A DNA stretch of 64,000 bases from NCBI GenBank assembly GCA_032718565.1, contig JAVGVS010000002.1, positions 8,331,878 to 8,395,877 of the forward strand. The letters are read 5' to 3'. Shown one piece after another: positions 1-12,361 of this stretch. Source of the stretch: Distichodus sexfasciatus. Taxonomy: Eukaryota > Chordata > Actinopteri > Characiformes > Distichodontidae. The translations under genes were made by a program, and so were the position numbers. A model generated the notes under the pieces. The model made no database searches. It saw only the letters and a program-made list of their open reading frames with translations, and was not told where the DNA came from. Positions within the stretch are counted from its first letter, which is position 1, and every line of letters starts with the position of its first letter.

Positions 1-125
1 TCTGCTCTGCTCTTGTTTGCTGATCATTGATCTTTGCCTGTTTTTGACCACGCCAACCGATCACCTATCATGTGTTAATAAAACACTGCAACTGAGTCTT
101 TTTCTGCCTGTTTGATACAAGAAAG
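1..125 (+). repeat. possible truncated LTR-type repeat tail
   Basis: The segment carries an AATAAA-like motif (ttaataaaaca, about 76-86) followed by a phrase (cactgca...ctgcctg) that I associate with fish Gypsy-type LTR ends. Only one end is visible and no target duplication was found. Weak call. Confidence 0.2.
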
Positions 126-815
126 ATTTATTTTAAGGTGACCAAACAGTCACACATAGGTAAAATATGAATGGACACATAAATGTAGCTTTTTTGTGCT
201 CTGCGTTCTAAGTTTAATAATATATAATGAAACTTTTCAGTAAAGTTTTTACAAAGAAAAGGCACCAACTCGTTCTCTCTGAGTGGTATATATTGCTGGA
301 TGTGTGCTACAAATCGAAAACGTGTTAAATCCCACTTCTTGTTCGCCTGAGCTTGCATCCTCTGCTGCTCTCTGTCCAGCCCAGCCCCTCCGTGTCAGGC
401 CAAATTCCTGTCCAAGAGCAATGCAGAACAAAACACCTGACTGAACTCGTACCAAATGTCTCTACCGCCAAAAACCGCCCCTGACAAGAGCCTGGGGCTG
501 TTGAAATCTGTTAGAACAACAAAATCTTCACACACAACAAAGCAACAATTTGTTAGTCTGCACTGAGTTTAAACCCTGGTTTTATTTATTGCCATTATGT
601 ATCAGCCTTGTGTTTCAAATAAACAGTATAAAATTACTTCACTAAATATTAAGATGTTTACAATAATTTCACAGAAATTTCATTTCATTAAAAAATCTGG
701 ATTACTTTAAAAAAAAAAATATATATATATAATTAAAACTATAATTTGTCAAAAAAGAGCGGCAAATTGTTAGTCTTTAGTGAGTATGAACCCTTATTTA
801 ATAGTAAGATACTGT
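126..815. other. no gene seen; AT-rich
   Basis: Short ORFs here have no recognisable protein character. There is an A-rich/TA run at about 709-731. Probably phf21b intron or flanking DNA. Confidence 0.4.
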
Positions 816-819
816 TACT

Positions 820-950
820 AAAACCAATAGGTCATGAGTCGGAATCTGGTTCTATGCTACCTCCAGCACTACCACCACAGGACCCCGAGCAAGACTCTTA
901 ATCCCAAATTGTGAGACAATCCCTGTAATTAGGAAATGCAAGTCTGATAA
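820..950 (+). repeat. degenerate SINE fragment
   Basis: The phrase order (gtcatgagtcggaatctgg, then gaccccgagcaagactctta, then ccctgtaattagg) is that of a common fish tRNA-derived SINE: B-box region, 'gagcaagac' body and 'tgtaatta' tail. The copy is eroded and lacks a clear A box. Confidence 0.45.
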
Positions 951-1307
951 GTCTGATAAATGTGAATTACAAATTATTCTAAAGTAAATTTAATGTTAAA
1001 TAAAGCTGTCAGCTCTGTCTCAGATATACAGTAAAACATTGCTACAGAATATTTAGATATTCACATCAATTTGGTGAGTCCACACTTCATGTCTTTTTGA
1101 TACAAAAGGAATAGTCTCTCTAGGAACAACAGAAGCTTTATGAATGTGGAGGTGCTGAGAGGGTCCTGCAAGTGGCCCAGTAACAACTCGGGATTTAAAA
1201 ACATCCCTTGGATTATTTTTATATCTTTACTTCTTTAAAAATGACTAACAATCCATCTTGAACTACTGCTTGCTGTGTATTAAATGTTTGTGCGACCGGT
1301 TGCCCAG

Positions 1308-1497
1308 AGGAGGATGGGGTCTCCTTCCGAGTCTGGTTCCTCTCAAGGTTTCTTCCTATTAGAGGGAGTTTTTCCTTGCCACTGTCGCCTCAGCCTTGCT
1401 TGCTGGGGGGTTTAGGCCGGTTATATGTAAAGTGCTTTGTGACAATGACTGTTGTTAAGAGCGCTATATAAATAAATTTGAATTTGAATTTGAAATG
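1308..1497 (+). repeat. LINE/SINE 3'-tail repeat ending in (TTTGAA)n
   Basis: The phrases tctcaaggtttcttcc, agggagtttttccttgcc and gcgctatataaataaa are followed by three TTTGAA-type repeats. This is the 3' end of a very common fish retroelement, L2-like by recollection. A reverse-oriented relative lies at about 62270-62392. Confidence 0.6.
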
Positions 1498-1499
1498 GA

Positions 1500-4220
1500 G
1501 ACTGTAATTTTAATTAAAAATAAAATAAAGTTATTTTCTGCTTCTGTGAAGTAAGGTCAGAGTCTTTAAAATCTGTTTAGGTACAAGTACTCAGGAAGTA
1601 TTTGTTTATTTACAGCGACGCACTCTCTCTCACACACACTCTCTCACATTCTCTAGGTGTTGAGGTTAAAGTCAAATCATAGCGTGCCTATTAATAGCGC
1701 AGCTGCCTGATCTCCAGTTCGAAGAGACTGCATACGAACCATGCCATCTTCTGGCTGCTGAGCTGCAGCGTGTATAGAACAGGCCTGAAAACCGGGCAAC
1801 TGACACGGGCCCTGCGAAAAAGCATCAATGCTGAATTAAGGGGAACAAAACTCTCCCTCTTATGCTAGTTTTCACCTGCGGACGTAACATTCAAGCAAAT
1901 ATGGCCATTTTTCCTTATTTATAAATTACATGGAGAACTGCAACCCTGCCCATGACAATTATTTCAATTATTTAAAAAATTCTGTTAATCCTTTTTTTTT
2001 TTTTTTTAAATCTGTTAATACTATCCCCAGTGAATGTTGATATACTGTCTCTTTAAAAACATACAACTGTGTGTTGTCACGTGACTCCAGTCTGCCTCTA
2101 CATCTGTGTGTGTTTCCTTAAATTATTTTTAAATCACACAGACACACAGTTTTTCATTAGAAAATATATCCCACCCTTAATAGTTGAGCATATTTAAGAG
2201 GGCAAACATGAGGGCAAAAAACAAACATAAAAACTCAAATCAATATCGTCCAGTCCTAATTAGAACATTGTGGACTTCTCCAAGAATAACAAGTGCACCA
2301 AGAAGCCTTTTTTCTACGGCAAAACGCAAAACGGTGAACGCAATACTGAGGGAGCGTCTGGGTGCAGGGAAAGCCACAAGGGTATCAGGTGTTTGTTGGA
2401 TATCCGCTGAGCACTGTTAGTTCCGTTGGTGCAGCTCGGGGAGACTCGCCGGAAAGTTCCAAATGAAATCTCATCTTCTCCCATCTGGCGGCCCCCTCCG
2501 TCTTCACCGACCCTCCTACTCCCACACCCCTCCTCCCCCCTCTTTCTCCCTAACACTGCCTCTCCACCCAACATGGGCCAATTATCCCACCGGTTAGTTT
2601 TGCAGTTTGGTGGCTTGTCTATCTGAGACCTGTGCATTCTTGCTCAGGATGCCTTCATCAGACATTCTCCTTCCACGCTTGTTGTTCCACCTTTGCAGTC
2701 AAACTGTGACTCACAGGTCACAGTAACCCTGAAGTGGCAGATGAATAAAAAAAGAGAAGGGTATAGGTGTGTTCTGTGGGGAAAGTGACTCATGCAGATA
2801 CCATCAACCCTAGCATGGTTTTTGCTTGATTGAGGGCTTCTTGAGAAATAATAGCCCCAAGTTCAGAACTCTAGCTTTGAGAAAAGCCAGAAGCACCACT
2901 AATCAACATGGAGAAACTCTTATAAAAATCAAAGATTAGTCAGGCTTAACGAACAGTAAAATTAGCATTTAGTTTATATTTTCATTTAGAACTTGGGAAA
3001 ACAAGATGCTAATTAGCTACAACCCTTGTGGCCATTAAACCTTTGACATTTTAGAAATGGCAAGTAATATGTGCATATCGTGAATATGTTCCTCAGAGTA
3101 ATATTCAAACATGGCTCAGTTCTGGTGGAGAAATACAATGTGACATCTTTGTGACTTCTCTGTATTATGCCGTTTCTCATCATAAAAATAATGTATTTGA
3201 TTTTGACTCCGTCCTCGCTGTCTGCTCTCCCCAGTACAGGTTTGTGGGAAAGGGGCGGCATTTGCCGTGAGGCAGACGCCACACTTTGTCATTATTAGTT
3301 CATCTTGCGCCTCATTACTTCGTCCCACCAGGAAGAGTCGGCGACGAATGCGGCGCCGCTCGCCCACGAATATCTCAGTCGAAAAAATGATGAAGGCATC
3401 AAAGAACTTTTTATTTCTCTTCACACACAATAGTGAGGAACCCTTAGAGCCATACGTTCCACCTCGACATCAAAGGTGTGATTTCTTCACTTGGACGAAG
3501 ATGTCCGTTCCTTTGATGTTCTCTGTGAACTGAAGTGTAGAGTCGGCTGGCGGTGGGTGTGGTCCAATCTTTCTGGAGGCTTCTCCATCTTGCTATGAAA
3601 CCAAACATCAAAAGAGGGCCTCCTATTTGCTGCCCTATCGGGCTACCTCTCTTACACCTTGCACCATGAACGTCACCTAAAAATGTAACTCCACCGCAAT
3701 TTTTTTGCTTTCTCATGCATTTGAGATCCTCTGAATAATACATACTGGTTTCAAATAAAAAAAATCGCCTTCAACCATAGCAGAGCAGAGCTTTATGTGG
3801 TTGGAATGGCAGGTGATTCCTTGGAAAGGGACCGAGATGTTAAAAGCTAAACTGCTGACCTGTCTCATTAATGTTTTAGGCAAATGTAAGTGTAAGTGTC
3901 TATACACAAATCTTACATCTTTAATCTCATGCCAGTTTAGCTAAGGCTAATATACTGTATATAACCGTTCTTGCTCAAAATCTCTGTGTTCCTGATGGTT
4001 TTAGCGCCACATGATTAGGGGTCCTCACAAAATGACAGAACTGTGTTTAAATGAATCATTTTTGAGATGTTGTTTTAATAATAAATAATTTAGCATATAC
4101 ATATGGGTGTGTAATTTTTTCATTGTTTTACTAAGGAAAACAGTATTTAAGTCAAGCATTTCCTTAAGCATAACAGAATAATCTCAGCCTCATGCTCACA
4201 GAGAAATACACAACTTACTC
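1500..4220. other. non-coding, probably phf21b intron
   Basis: No ORF resembles a known protein. Contents: a CT/CA-rich run at about 1620-1655, a poly-T at about 1990-2008, a C-rich stretch at about 2490-2550, and a CpG-retaining block at about 3200-3400 that could be conserved regulatory DNA. Overlapping ORFs on both strands at 2314-2637 and 3116-3533 look like chance products of compositional bias. Confidence 0.4.
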
Positions 4221-4224
4221 ATTA

Positions 4225-4330
4225 AAAACTGATATCGGATCGGTACTCACGATCTGCCAATACCCAAATCCCAAGTATTGGCTTCGGTATTGGAACTTGA
4301 AAAGTTGGATTGGTGCATCTTTAATATTTT
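4225..4330 (+). repeat. transposon fragment with GATATCGG/GGTATTGG motifs
   Basis: The phrases gatatcggatcggtactcac and ggattggtgcatctttaat resemble the ends of fish non-autonomous hAT-type elements built from 'ATCGGTAT' motifs, as also seen near 51.8, 55.9 and 57.0 kb. Only a fragment is present. Confidence 0.4.
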
Positions 4331-4929
4331 TTCTGTGTTTTTGGTGTTTCAAACGCCCAAATACTATCTCCTGCTGGTAGTGGTAGTGACTGGTGGTTGA
4401 ATGATTTGACTTTTACAAAGTTACAATGGGGTCATTGGAACGCATCTCCATCATAACTCTGGGAGTACATGCATAAAAAATGTGATCTTATAAACTGTGA
4501 CAGTATTTAGTGTTCCCTGTTTCATATTATATGAAAACATTGCAAACGTTGATATGTAATGTATAACGTAACGTATAATATGTACATCACATATATTATA
4601 CATATTAGGGTTGAAACAGTTCTGTTACCAAACTGGAAAACCTCACACGGTAATTATTTACCCACATGTATACCACAATGTCTGTCAAGTCTGAATTTGG
4701 CTGAATTTATCCAGCAAAAGAGATCCGCAGTCTCTGAACTTTCTGCCGCGTCTGGTGTATGCCCTCTAACAGATGTGCACAGATGTCTTGGATAGATACA
4801 GTGTAGGTGTCGCTGACAGTGATAATTGTGTGACACCTTATCACATCCTGCCCAGAAATAATCAGAATTACGAAAGCGTATCAAGTGCTGTGGCAAATAT
4901 AGACTCGCTAGACCAACTAACTCCTTTCC

Positions 4930-5870
4930 ACCTCATTCTTTAACATCGGAGCCATTATGCTCTTTCTGCTCTGCCATTTTTCCGAACATGCTGTTTATGC
5001 CAGTGCAGCACTGATTAGGGAGGATTTTCTAAAGATTATATTCAGAGCGAATCTAGAAAGGCATTATCTGAATTAAAACAGCAATGCCTTGAGCAGTGGG
5101 AGAGATCTGGGAAGGAGATCAGATTGCGAAGGGATGGCAGGATTAGACGAACAGAGGCGTAGACCTGACAGCTCATCAGAGCTTAACGGCGACCTGATCC
5201 CCGCCAACACCGGCTGCAAACATCAGTCCACAAATATTTTAGATCCCACATCAAAATCATCAGCCTGCCACTCACCAGCGACTGGCGAAAGTATGCAAAT
5301 TATGTGCGAGTCAAAAGGTTAAAAGGATGTGAACATTTAAAGTCTCATTTATATTCGTTGAGTATTCAAGGATATTAAGTTTCTATCCATTTTAACAAGC
5401 TCTAATGTAGAATGCAAGACCCAAATGTGCACCAAATAACAATACTGGGCATCTCCTTGCCATCTGATAACCTCATCTGCCTATTTCCCGTAACCAATCC
5501 TGCTTCCTGACCCTGGTGCCTACAGGAGGTGGCTGAGTTTGGCACTGGCTGCTGTGATGTAACAGGTAACAGCCTGGTGACGAGGGCCTTCATTTTTTTT
5601 CTCTGAGCAGGAATGTTCTGCCTTCGCCCCTTTAGGCCTTGGCATAATAAACGAGCTGGACCGGCTCCTCCGCATCGCGTGACGCATTTGTCCTCCCGTG
5701 TCCGCTCTGGGCACCTCGGTCTCCATCTACACACTCGTGCACCTCTCCTTCAGAGCTCTTCGCAAAACCAGGACAACTCCCTTAGGGCTCCGGAGAAAAC
5801 AAGGCCAGCGGAGGTCCGCCATTGCTGGAAATCGCCCTCAGCTACTGATCTTGGAGAGGTTTAGCATTTG
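4930..5870. other. candidate conserved non-coding block
   Basis: Non-repetitive DNA with retained CpGs and no recognisable coding frame. The overlapping ORFs on both strands at 5402-5864 do not resemble a known protein. Its position inside the presumed large phf21b intron suggests regulatory DNA. This is inference; no alignment was possible. Confidence 0.25.
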
Positions 5871-6075
5871 GTAGAATTAAGGACCAGGTTTGTGTAAAAA
5901 TGGTTTGCGTTTGTCCAAAGTTCTTACTGTGTCTTCAATAGGTCAAATTTCCAGGAAACTCTACTGTGAAATTTAATGAATAGTACAACAGCAATAAATC
6001 ACTGCTCAACATGTTTTCTTCCACACAAATACTAATAGCAGGTAGTTTGGTAGCTAAGTAGTATTTTCTATTTTT

Positions 6076-6326
6076 GGGGGCAGTTGGTGACGTAACGTTT
6101 GGGCGTTCACCCCATGATCAGAAGGTCACCGGTCCGAATCCCAGACCGGTAAAGTTACCACTTAGGTGCACATTAGGTACTTAGGTACTCCCTGGGCGCG
6201 GCCCTTTTTAGCTGCCCACTGCTCCTTCATGGATGGGTCAAATGCAGAGGTCACATTTCGTTGTAGTGCATTGTGTTCTGCGCTGTGGTGTGTTCACAAT
6301 GACAAATAATCACTCACTTTTCACTT
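6076..6326 (+). repeat. tRNA-derived SINE, copy 1
   Basis: A tRNA-like head has a B-box-like ggtccgaatccc. It is followed by a body with ggatgggtcaaatgcagagg, cacatttcgttgtagtgca and gtgtgttcacaatgac. The same body occurs at 12466-12706 (plus) and 62393-62637 (minus), so the family is defined within the window. Confidence 0.8.
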
Positions 6327-6329
6327 AAT

Positions 6330-7090
6330 AATTTTAACCTATTTTGCTAGGTCTCAGGTTTGAACTAGAATTCTATTGCACTATATATTGTTCTTGTGTA
6401 ACTATGACTGTGGCAAATAGAACTTCTCAAATCTAACTTCTGCTCATAAATTATGCCAGTTAACCAGAACTCTCCCCTGAATAGCTGATGCAGCTAGCGA
6501 TTAATGAAAGCCAAATAAAAGAAAAACTGTTAGCATAAGAAGTCCACATGCACGGACCAGATTTCCTCCCGTCGTTCTGTTTTCCTTTAATGTTTTACAA
6601 GAATCCACATTTGACTTTGAGATGTGCATCAATATTACAGAAAATCCCTGAAATTGTTAACAGGATCTGTTTAGAGGTAAAAGGATATCACTTGCTCATT
6701 GTCTCCATGATATACAGCCAAAGCCATAGTTCAGACATAGAGCTGGACGATACGGCCTTAAAAATAAAATTCTGATTTTACCCCCTACATTTGCGAGTCT
6801 GATTTTTTAAAAATGTGTTTCATCAACAGCAAAGACATTATTCAAATAAATGTAAATACCATTTAAGAACAGCAAAAAAATGAAGAGGTTTTAGAACTCA
6901 AATTGTTCCCTGAGTAATTTTTATTTTTTTTAAGTACCTCTTAAGAAAGACTTTTCCAAACAGAAGATTTGTAATTCACAAACCGACATCAAACATGAGA
7001 TGCAATTAATAATTAAAGATTTTTATTTCAAACTTTTTTATTTCAAGAAATGTATGTGATACATGTAAACCTATCTACTGCCTCTGTCTT
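6330..7090. other. no gene seen; AT-rich
   Basis: Nothing recognisable as coding. Long A and T runs occur at 6830-7050. Probably phf21b intron. Confidence 0.4.
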
Positions 7091-8520
7091 GACATATTCC
7101 CCTCACGCTGGTCACGAGGCTTTGGGGTAATTACCACAGCTAACATTTCACATTGTTCGAATTAATCGATGCAATGGTCCTGCTCTGATCACACACAACG
7201 GCAGGCCAGTGAAAGTGTGTTCAGCCAAAGTGCTGCAGTGCAGCTTCGCAGCGCGACACTGAGGCTGGCTGGATAAATGATTCTGCTAGCAGTTATGGCA
7301 GTCAGCTAACAGGCCACAGTTAGAGGGACTTGAATCACAAGCAACGTGTCTGGATGGTACCCCTGAGCTTGTCTCGGTGCTCTGCTAATAAACCGTGCGA
7401 GTATTAGTTTGCTGGGACTCGAGGTCCTTACTCCAACGACATTTCACACTGAGCGACTGCTCTAAGGTCTGAATCAGCGCTTTTGCAAAGAAAAAGGCCT
7501 CAGAGACCACAACGAAGGATATTATTTAGCTTTAGGGGTCTGTAGACAGACGTTCAAACGCCCAAGAGCGTCTGCTGCAGTGGCAGTTAGGAGACTGTTC
7601 CTTACTGTACTTTTCTGCATCTCTCCGCTCTCTACAGCGTTGTAAGACATGGGCGCTTGACCTATTAAAAGTTGCCAAGCCGCCCAGCTGACGCTAGAGG
7701 CCGTGTTAACGCGGGTCGGAGTGTAAATACGGACTCTGCTTTTGTGCCCGAGAAGAAAAAACTGCTCCTCCCGCCAGAAAAAAGGCGCAACCAAATCCAA
7801 TCAATTTTTTAAAAGGGGGACTTTGAAGTGACTGTGGTTGAGGACACCACTCTCGCCTCTCCACTCTGCCTTTTTTCCTTTTAAGGCCACCTCAATAATA
7901 CATGTACGCTGAGACGTTGGCCCAGAAGATTATGCAAATGAGGGAGGAGGGGGAGAAAGAAAAAGAAAGGGGGCGTGTCCGGGAGCTGGCCACGCCTTTC
8001 CTCCATCGCAGCGTCAAGCAGTGGGCTAACAGAACTCGAACGCGAAGCAGGCCGCAACGGCCTCGAACTCTCTGTTCTTCTCCAAAGATGTTTTTACCGC
8101 CAAGATAAAAACCATGACATCACATCACGTGTCTGGCAACGGAAGCCAAGCGCTGACCCAAATTTAGACCTGCGCGCCTTATCCAAATCTCGAAACGCGT
8201 GTTTACCTACACCGCACGCCCTCTTTTATCCCACACCCCTTTTATCTTTCGCTTTTATTCGTTGCAGATTAAAAAGACGGCATTTCGGAGACGTTTGGTG
8301 CTACTCCGGTGGAAGCGTTTGCCCTTTTCCGCTGATGTCTGTAGTTGCAGAGCGAGTCTATTGTTTGTGGCAGAGGAAAGAAAAACCCTTGACAACCACT
8401 TTCTCACCCACACACTCTGGGAGGGAGGAAGTAGAGAGCGAGGGAGACTAACAAACAAGCCTGGCTAAGAGACTAGCAGTAAATAAAAGTCCACTTGAAT
8501 GGCATTAAACCACTCTGCTC
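7091..8520. other. candidate conserved non-coding region, part 1
   Basis: Unusually CpG-retaining, repeat-poor DNA for this window. ORFs such as 7975-8451 (+) and 7522-7800 (-) overlap on both strands and show no domain, so I treat them as non-coding. It probably lies in a phf21b intron. Confidence 0.3.
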
Positions 8521-8528
8521 TCTTTCCG

Positions 8529-8555
8529 CTCTCTCTCTCTCTCTCTCTCTCTCTC
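8529..8555 (+). repeat. (CT)n microsatellite
   Basis: About thirteen uninterrupted CT dinucleotides. Confidence 0.95.
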
Positions 8556-8559
8556 ATGG

Positions 8560-9100
8560 TCAAAGCATGTCAAATTTACTTGAAAGACGGAAAAGGATGT
8601 GATCAACTGTTCCAACTCATTCGTTGTGCTGCAGAAGGCATTAGTCTTATGTGATGACGCCGGATGCGTCCTTTTACGGCTGCTGTTCGCTCTCTTCGTC
8701 GTTAAACAGGCGTTATGGCAGAGTTCTCCATCTGCATTTTGTCGTCCAAAAGCGCAGGTCACGATTGGCCGATTCACAGTTCTGAATAAAAATAAGACTC
8801 TGTGATTTCTCGGAGGGCCGAGGCCAGACCCTGACAGGCGTTAGTTTTAGCGTGAAGATAATAAGCCGTCGCTTTGAGGGCAGGCAGACACTGCTTCGTT
8901 TAATTACAGTAACAGGGTTTCTCTCCGCTGCGGTAATTGTTTCATTTTTTTTTTTTTTTTTAATCCCCTCCCAACGTCGTCTTCCTGCCTCTCCGACAAA
9001 CCCTGTGCAGATCATCATATTCCAGCAAAGGGAGCAGTTTCACTCGTGATTATTTTTTCAATTCAACTGTGCAAGAAATGGATTCCTGCCCCTCAGGTCC
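8560..9100. other. candidate conserved non-coding region, part 2
   Basis: CpG-retaining unique sequence with ORFs on both strands and no protein signature. A poly-T tract lies at about 8945-8960. Confidence 0.3.
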
Positions 9101-9102
9101 TT

Positions 9103-9180
9103 AGAGAGACAGAGAGAGAGAAAGAGAGAGAGAGAGAGACAGAGAGAGAGAGAGACAGAGGGAGGGAAGGAGGGAGATAG
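9103..9180 (+). repeat. interrupted (GA)n purine tract
   Basis: GAGAGACAGAGAG-type repeat followed by GGGAGGGAAGGAGGGAG. A long purine-only strand of this kind can form a mirror repeat. Confidence 0.9.
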
Positions 9181-9229
9181 AGGGAAAGGTCGCCTTTTGG
9201 GAGTAGAGGGAAAGAGTGGGGGAATAGCA

Positions 9230-10900
9230 GGCAGACAGATGAAGTCATCTTTGGAAAGTGTTGGCCCGCTCTAATAAAGTAATCCTGCAGGTCAACTAAC
9301 GCGATCTAATCTCGTTACCTCGTTACTCTCGGCTCAGCAAAGAAAGCCGCTGTCATACAAGGCTTCAGACAATGGAGTGTTGATTCAGACGTTGGACTTA
9401 AATCAATGTTTTTTCAAACTGTTCAGGGAGCTACCAAAAACAAAAAAAACGCCCCGTTTTCAGTCTAATGAAAGCTTGTTTTGTGCGGCGCTTCGGGCGG
9501 AATTTACAATAACGACTTCTGATAAATCAAAGAAGGTAAATGACATCTCCAAATGTGTTTCTCAAAGGAAAAAAAAAAAAGGTAAGAGGTCTCAAAATGA
9601 GGTAACAAAAGTTGGACGGGAGACGAGAGAAAATGACGATTTTATGCGCCGTCAAGCTCCTGACACATTCTTTTAGCCTGCGTTGATGTGGTGACGGCTG
9701 TGCTGGCTCACATAATTGCGTTATCGAGCCCCGTCTCGCGGCGTTGGGCTCGTGGCCGTAGGACGGCGTGTCCCTACCGGTCTGTGGTCTGCTAAGCCTA
9801 GTGTTGTGGGGGCAGGTGTGTGTGTGTGTTTTAACAGGACAGCAGGCTTTAGTTGGAGAGGTGCTGTCAGTCCGCAGCCGATTTCAATCAGATGTGGGAT
9901 CTTCCTAACAGAAGCCTTTAATTAAACATGCCTCAGACACAGATGCAGCAATAAACTAGGCCCCCATCCCCTCCCCGAGCCAGGAATACGACTTTTGCGA
10001 GAACGTCTTCCATCCCTATTAAGCAGGAATTCAAACGGCAGTGAGGGTAGAAAGGGAGGGAGGAAGGAAAAAAAAAAGAAGAGCTAATAAGAAGAAAAAG
10101 AAGTCACCCTTAGCATAATTTGTTTTAAAGATTAAGTCAAAATCAATCAAGGCATTGCTTTAAAAATGAGAGAGAAAGAGAGAGAGAAAAAAAGAGCGGG
10201 GGGTAAGGAGAGAGAGAAGGTTTTTAACTTGGCACAAAGACATCGTTTTCTCCGAATGGTGTTGCCTTGGTTACTGTCAACACAATCTTTGGAAGAACGC
10301 TGAGAAAACAGAGCGCGAGCGCCGAGTGGAGCGAGATCTCCGGGTTTTGATGATAAAGTGTCTCGGCTGGCTGCGGCCTGGCGTGCTGACGCTGCGCCAG
10401 CGCTCGTGTCCACCGCTAATCTGCTGACCGCAGGCGTCCTGCCGCCTCCCTCGGTCACTGGGCTGCCGGAGCACTGGGTTATCGGCTCAGCGGGACGCAC
10501 CAAAACATGATCAAGGAAAAGTCAATACAGTCCCCGTAATCCCAACGCCGTGGCCTTTAACGGCTGGAGATCTAAGGCTCCGATTCTCTTCTCCTCTGGA
10601 AAAAAAGGGGGGAGTTGCGTAAAGTGGACGGCTTTCGGCCGCAGACGCCGCCCGTCTTTAAAGCGCCTTTGTCCCTTTATTAGCTGCCGTCGTTTGATTC
10701 GCAAGTTCTTGGGATTTAACGCCGAGGGCAGAGGAGCTGATGCCTGCTCGGCCACTGATAAAGTGAGAGTTAAGGGCCGTTTGCGGCGGAATTTCGTGTT
10801 TTTTCTGTTGCAAAGGTAGGGTGTTTCTGGGCGTTTGGGAAGTGACGGCTCTTGGAGGAAACGTAACAATCATTATTGACATCTTTGTAGGCTTTTGTAC
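9230..10900. other. candidate conserved non-coding region, part 3
   Basis: Mixed GC-rich blocks (9280-9330, 9640-9960, 10250-10870) separated by purine tracts (10040-10110, 10165-10225). ORFs on both strands at 10147-10503 and 10522-10882 lack any recognisable domain. No exon of phf21b could be recognised here. Confidence 0.3.
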
Positions 10901-11049
10901 TGTGACTGTGAACGACCAGATAAATAATATTTCAATTCGAGGTAAATTCAGAGGTCAACATTCATCCAATTTAACTACCGCTAAAAACTAATTTCCACTT
11001 CGAGATTCAAGTTTGTTTACTTGACATATAAATGCAGGAGCTGTACAAG

Positions 11050-11526
11050 AGGAAGACGTAGTGAAATCAGCTTTGAAGCAAAAAGCTACTTATGATTAAG
11101 CTACTTATGATTAATATAGATGTTAGCTACGCTACAAACTACCTAACTACATCAAAACTATTTCACGACTACTGATTCTTGATTCCATCCCGGCCACGTT
11201 GGACTCTGACTCCATCTCACAGCTGCCAAGAGCACACTGAGACACAATGAGCATGTTCCTGTGCGGGTACGGCAGCATCAGATGCCAATTCTACAAGTTC
11301 AACGCCAATGAGAAACACCTGCTAGTTAAAAATACCTGTTTTCTAAAGAGAGAAAAATATTTCTTTTGTAACGATGTAGCGTTTTTGTCCTGCTACAACA
11401 CTGTTTGTACATAAAGTAGTTTGTTACTTTTAAAGCTACAGTGTTTTAAAAGTAGCCTTGCTCCTAATGTGCAACTGTAAAAAGTTAGTAGCATCGCTAT
11501 CTATAGTTAGCTACACCCCAACACTG
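11050..11526. mobile_element. eroded hAT-like non-autonomous element
   Basis: The right end reads agttagctacaccccaacactg, matching the CCCAACACTG terminus of the intact element at 34526-35156. 'tagctac/gtagc' motifs run through the segment. The left terminus is not recognisable, so its start is approximate. Confidence 0.45.
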
Positions 11527-11529
11527 GCT

Positions 11530-12360
11530 TTGTCACAAGGTCAATCTTGAGCCCATTCAGTTTAAACAGGCCTTTGGGTGAACTTATGGGTCTGTCTGAC
11601 CCCGTCCACCTCCACTGCGCCAGGCCATGCTAGCGTGCATGTGCTGTAGCCTGTGCGGTCAGCGATGTGCTAACGTGACATAAGCCCTCGTACAGGAAAA
11701 CGTTATTCATCGATTCAGCCGAGTCGTGCCGTGCCGTGCCGTGCCGCTGCCGACGGGTGAGTAAACAGGCAGAGAGACAGGAAATAGCTGAATGAGTGAC
11801 CTGCTTTGTTGGCAAGGAACATGCTGTGAGAGAATGCGTTGCTACGATACCTGGGATAGAGTAGGGGGGGCGGGGAGTGGGGAGTGGGGGACAAAGCCTT
11901 GGGTAAGTTCATTAAAATCCGGCTTTTGAATGAGGCTGTTCTCCGTGGAGTCTCTGGTCACCGATCTTTTGTCCCTCTCGTTCGCTGTAATTACTGCGTG
12001 CACCCAGGCCAGACCTCATTCAAGAATCACTCTTTAGGAGACCCTCAGAAGTGTCTGACTTCAGTGTGAACATCACACACTTGCCCCCAATGTGAACGTC
12101 CACATTCGCTATAACAGTCCAGAGTCTGGTATCACATCGTACTGAGAGTCACAAGGCTGAGCGATATGTCCGAGACATGTATCATGATACGTTTCATTTC
12201 AGTTGATATTGTTAATTATGGATCTGATCTTGATTCTTGATCTTATTGAACTGAGCCATTTCTAATACTCACCAAAAAATGTAACCAGTCAACATAACAT
12301 ACAAGCGTTTTATAAAAATAACAATTCTAGGTATCTGAAACACTTAATCTGTATCGTAGA
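11530..12360. other. no gene seen
   Basis: Contains a short (GTGCC)n repeat at about 11727-11752 and a G-rich patch at 11860-11890. No supported coding sequence. Confidence 0.4.
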
Positions 12361-12361
12361 C

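Noticed and set aside
7975..8451. 158-codon plus-strand ORF
   Set aside because: Overlaps ORFs in other frames and on the other strand, has no domain, no clear splice context, and an unbiased composition.
10147..10503. 118-codon minus-strand ORF considered as a phf21b exon
   Set aside because: No resemblance to PHF21A/B, and no plausible acceptor/donor pair was found at its ends.
11250..11350. Plus-strand peptide MSMFLCGYGSIRCQFYKFNA
   Set aside because: It lies inside an eroded hAT-like element, with no splice support or recognisable family.
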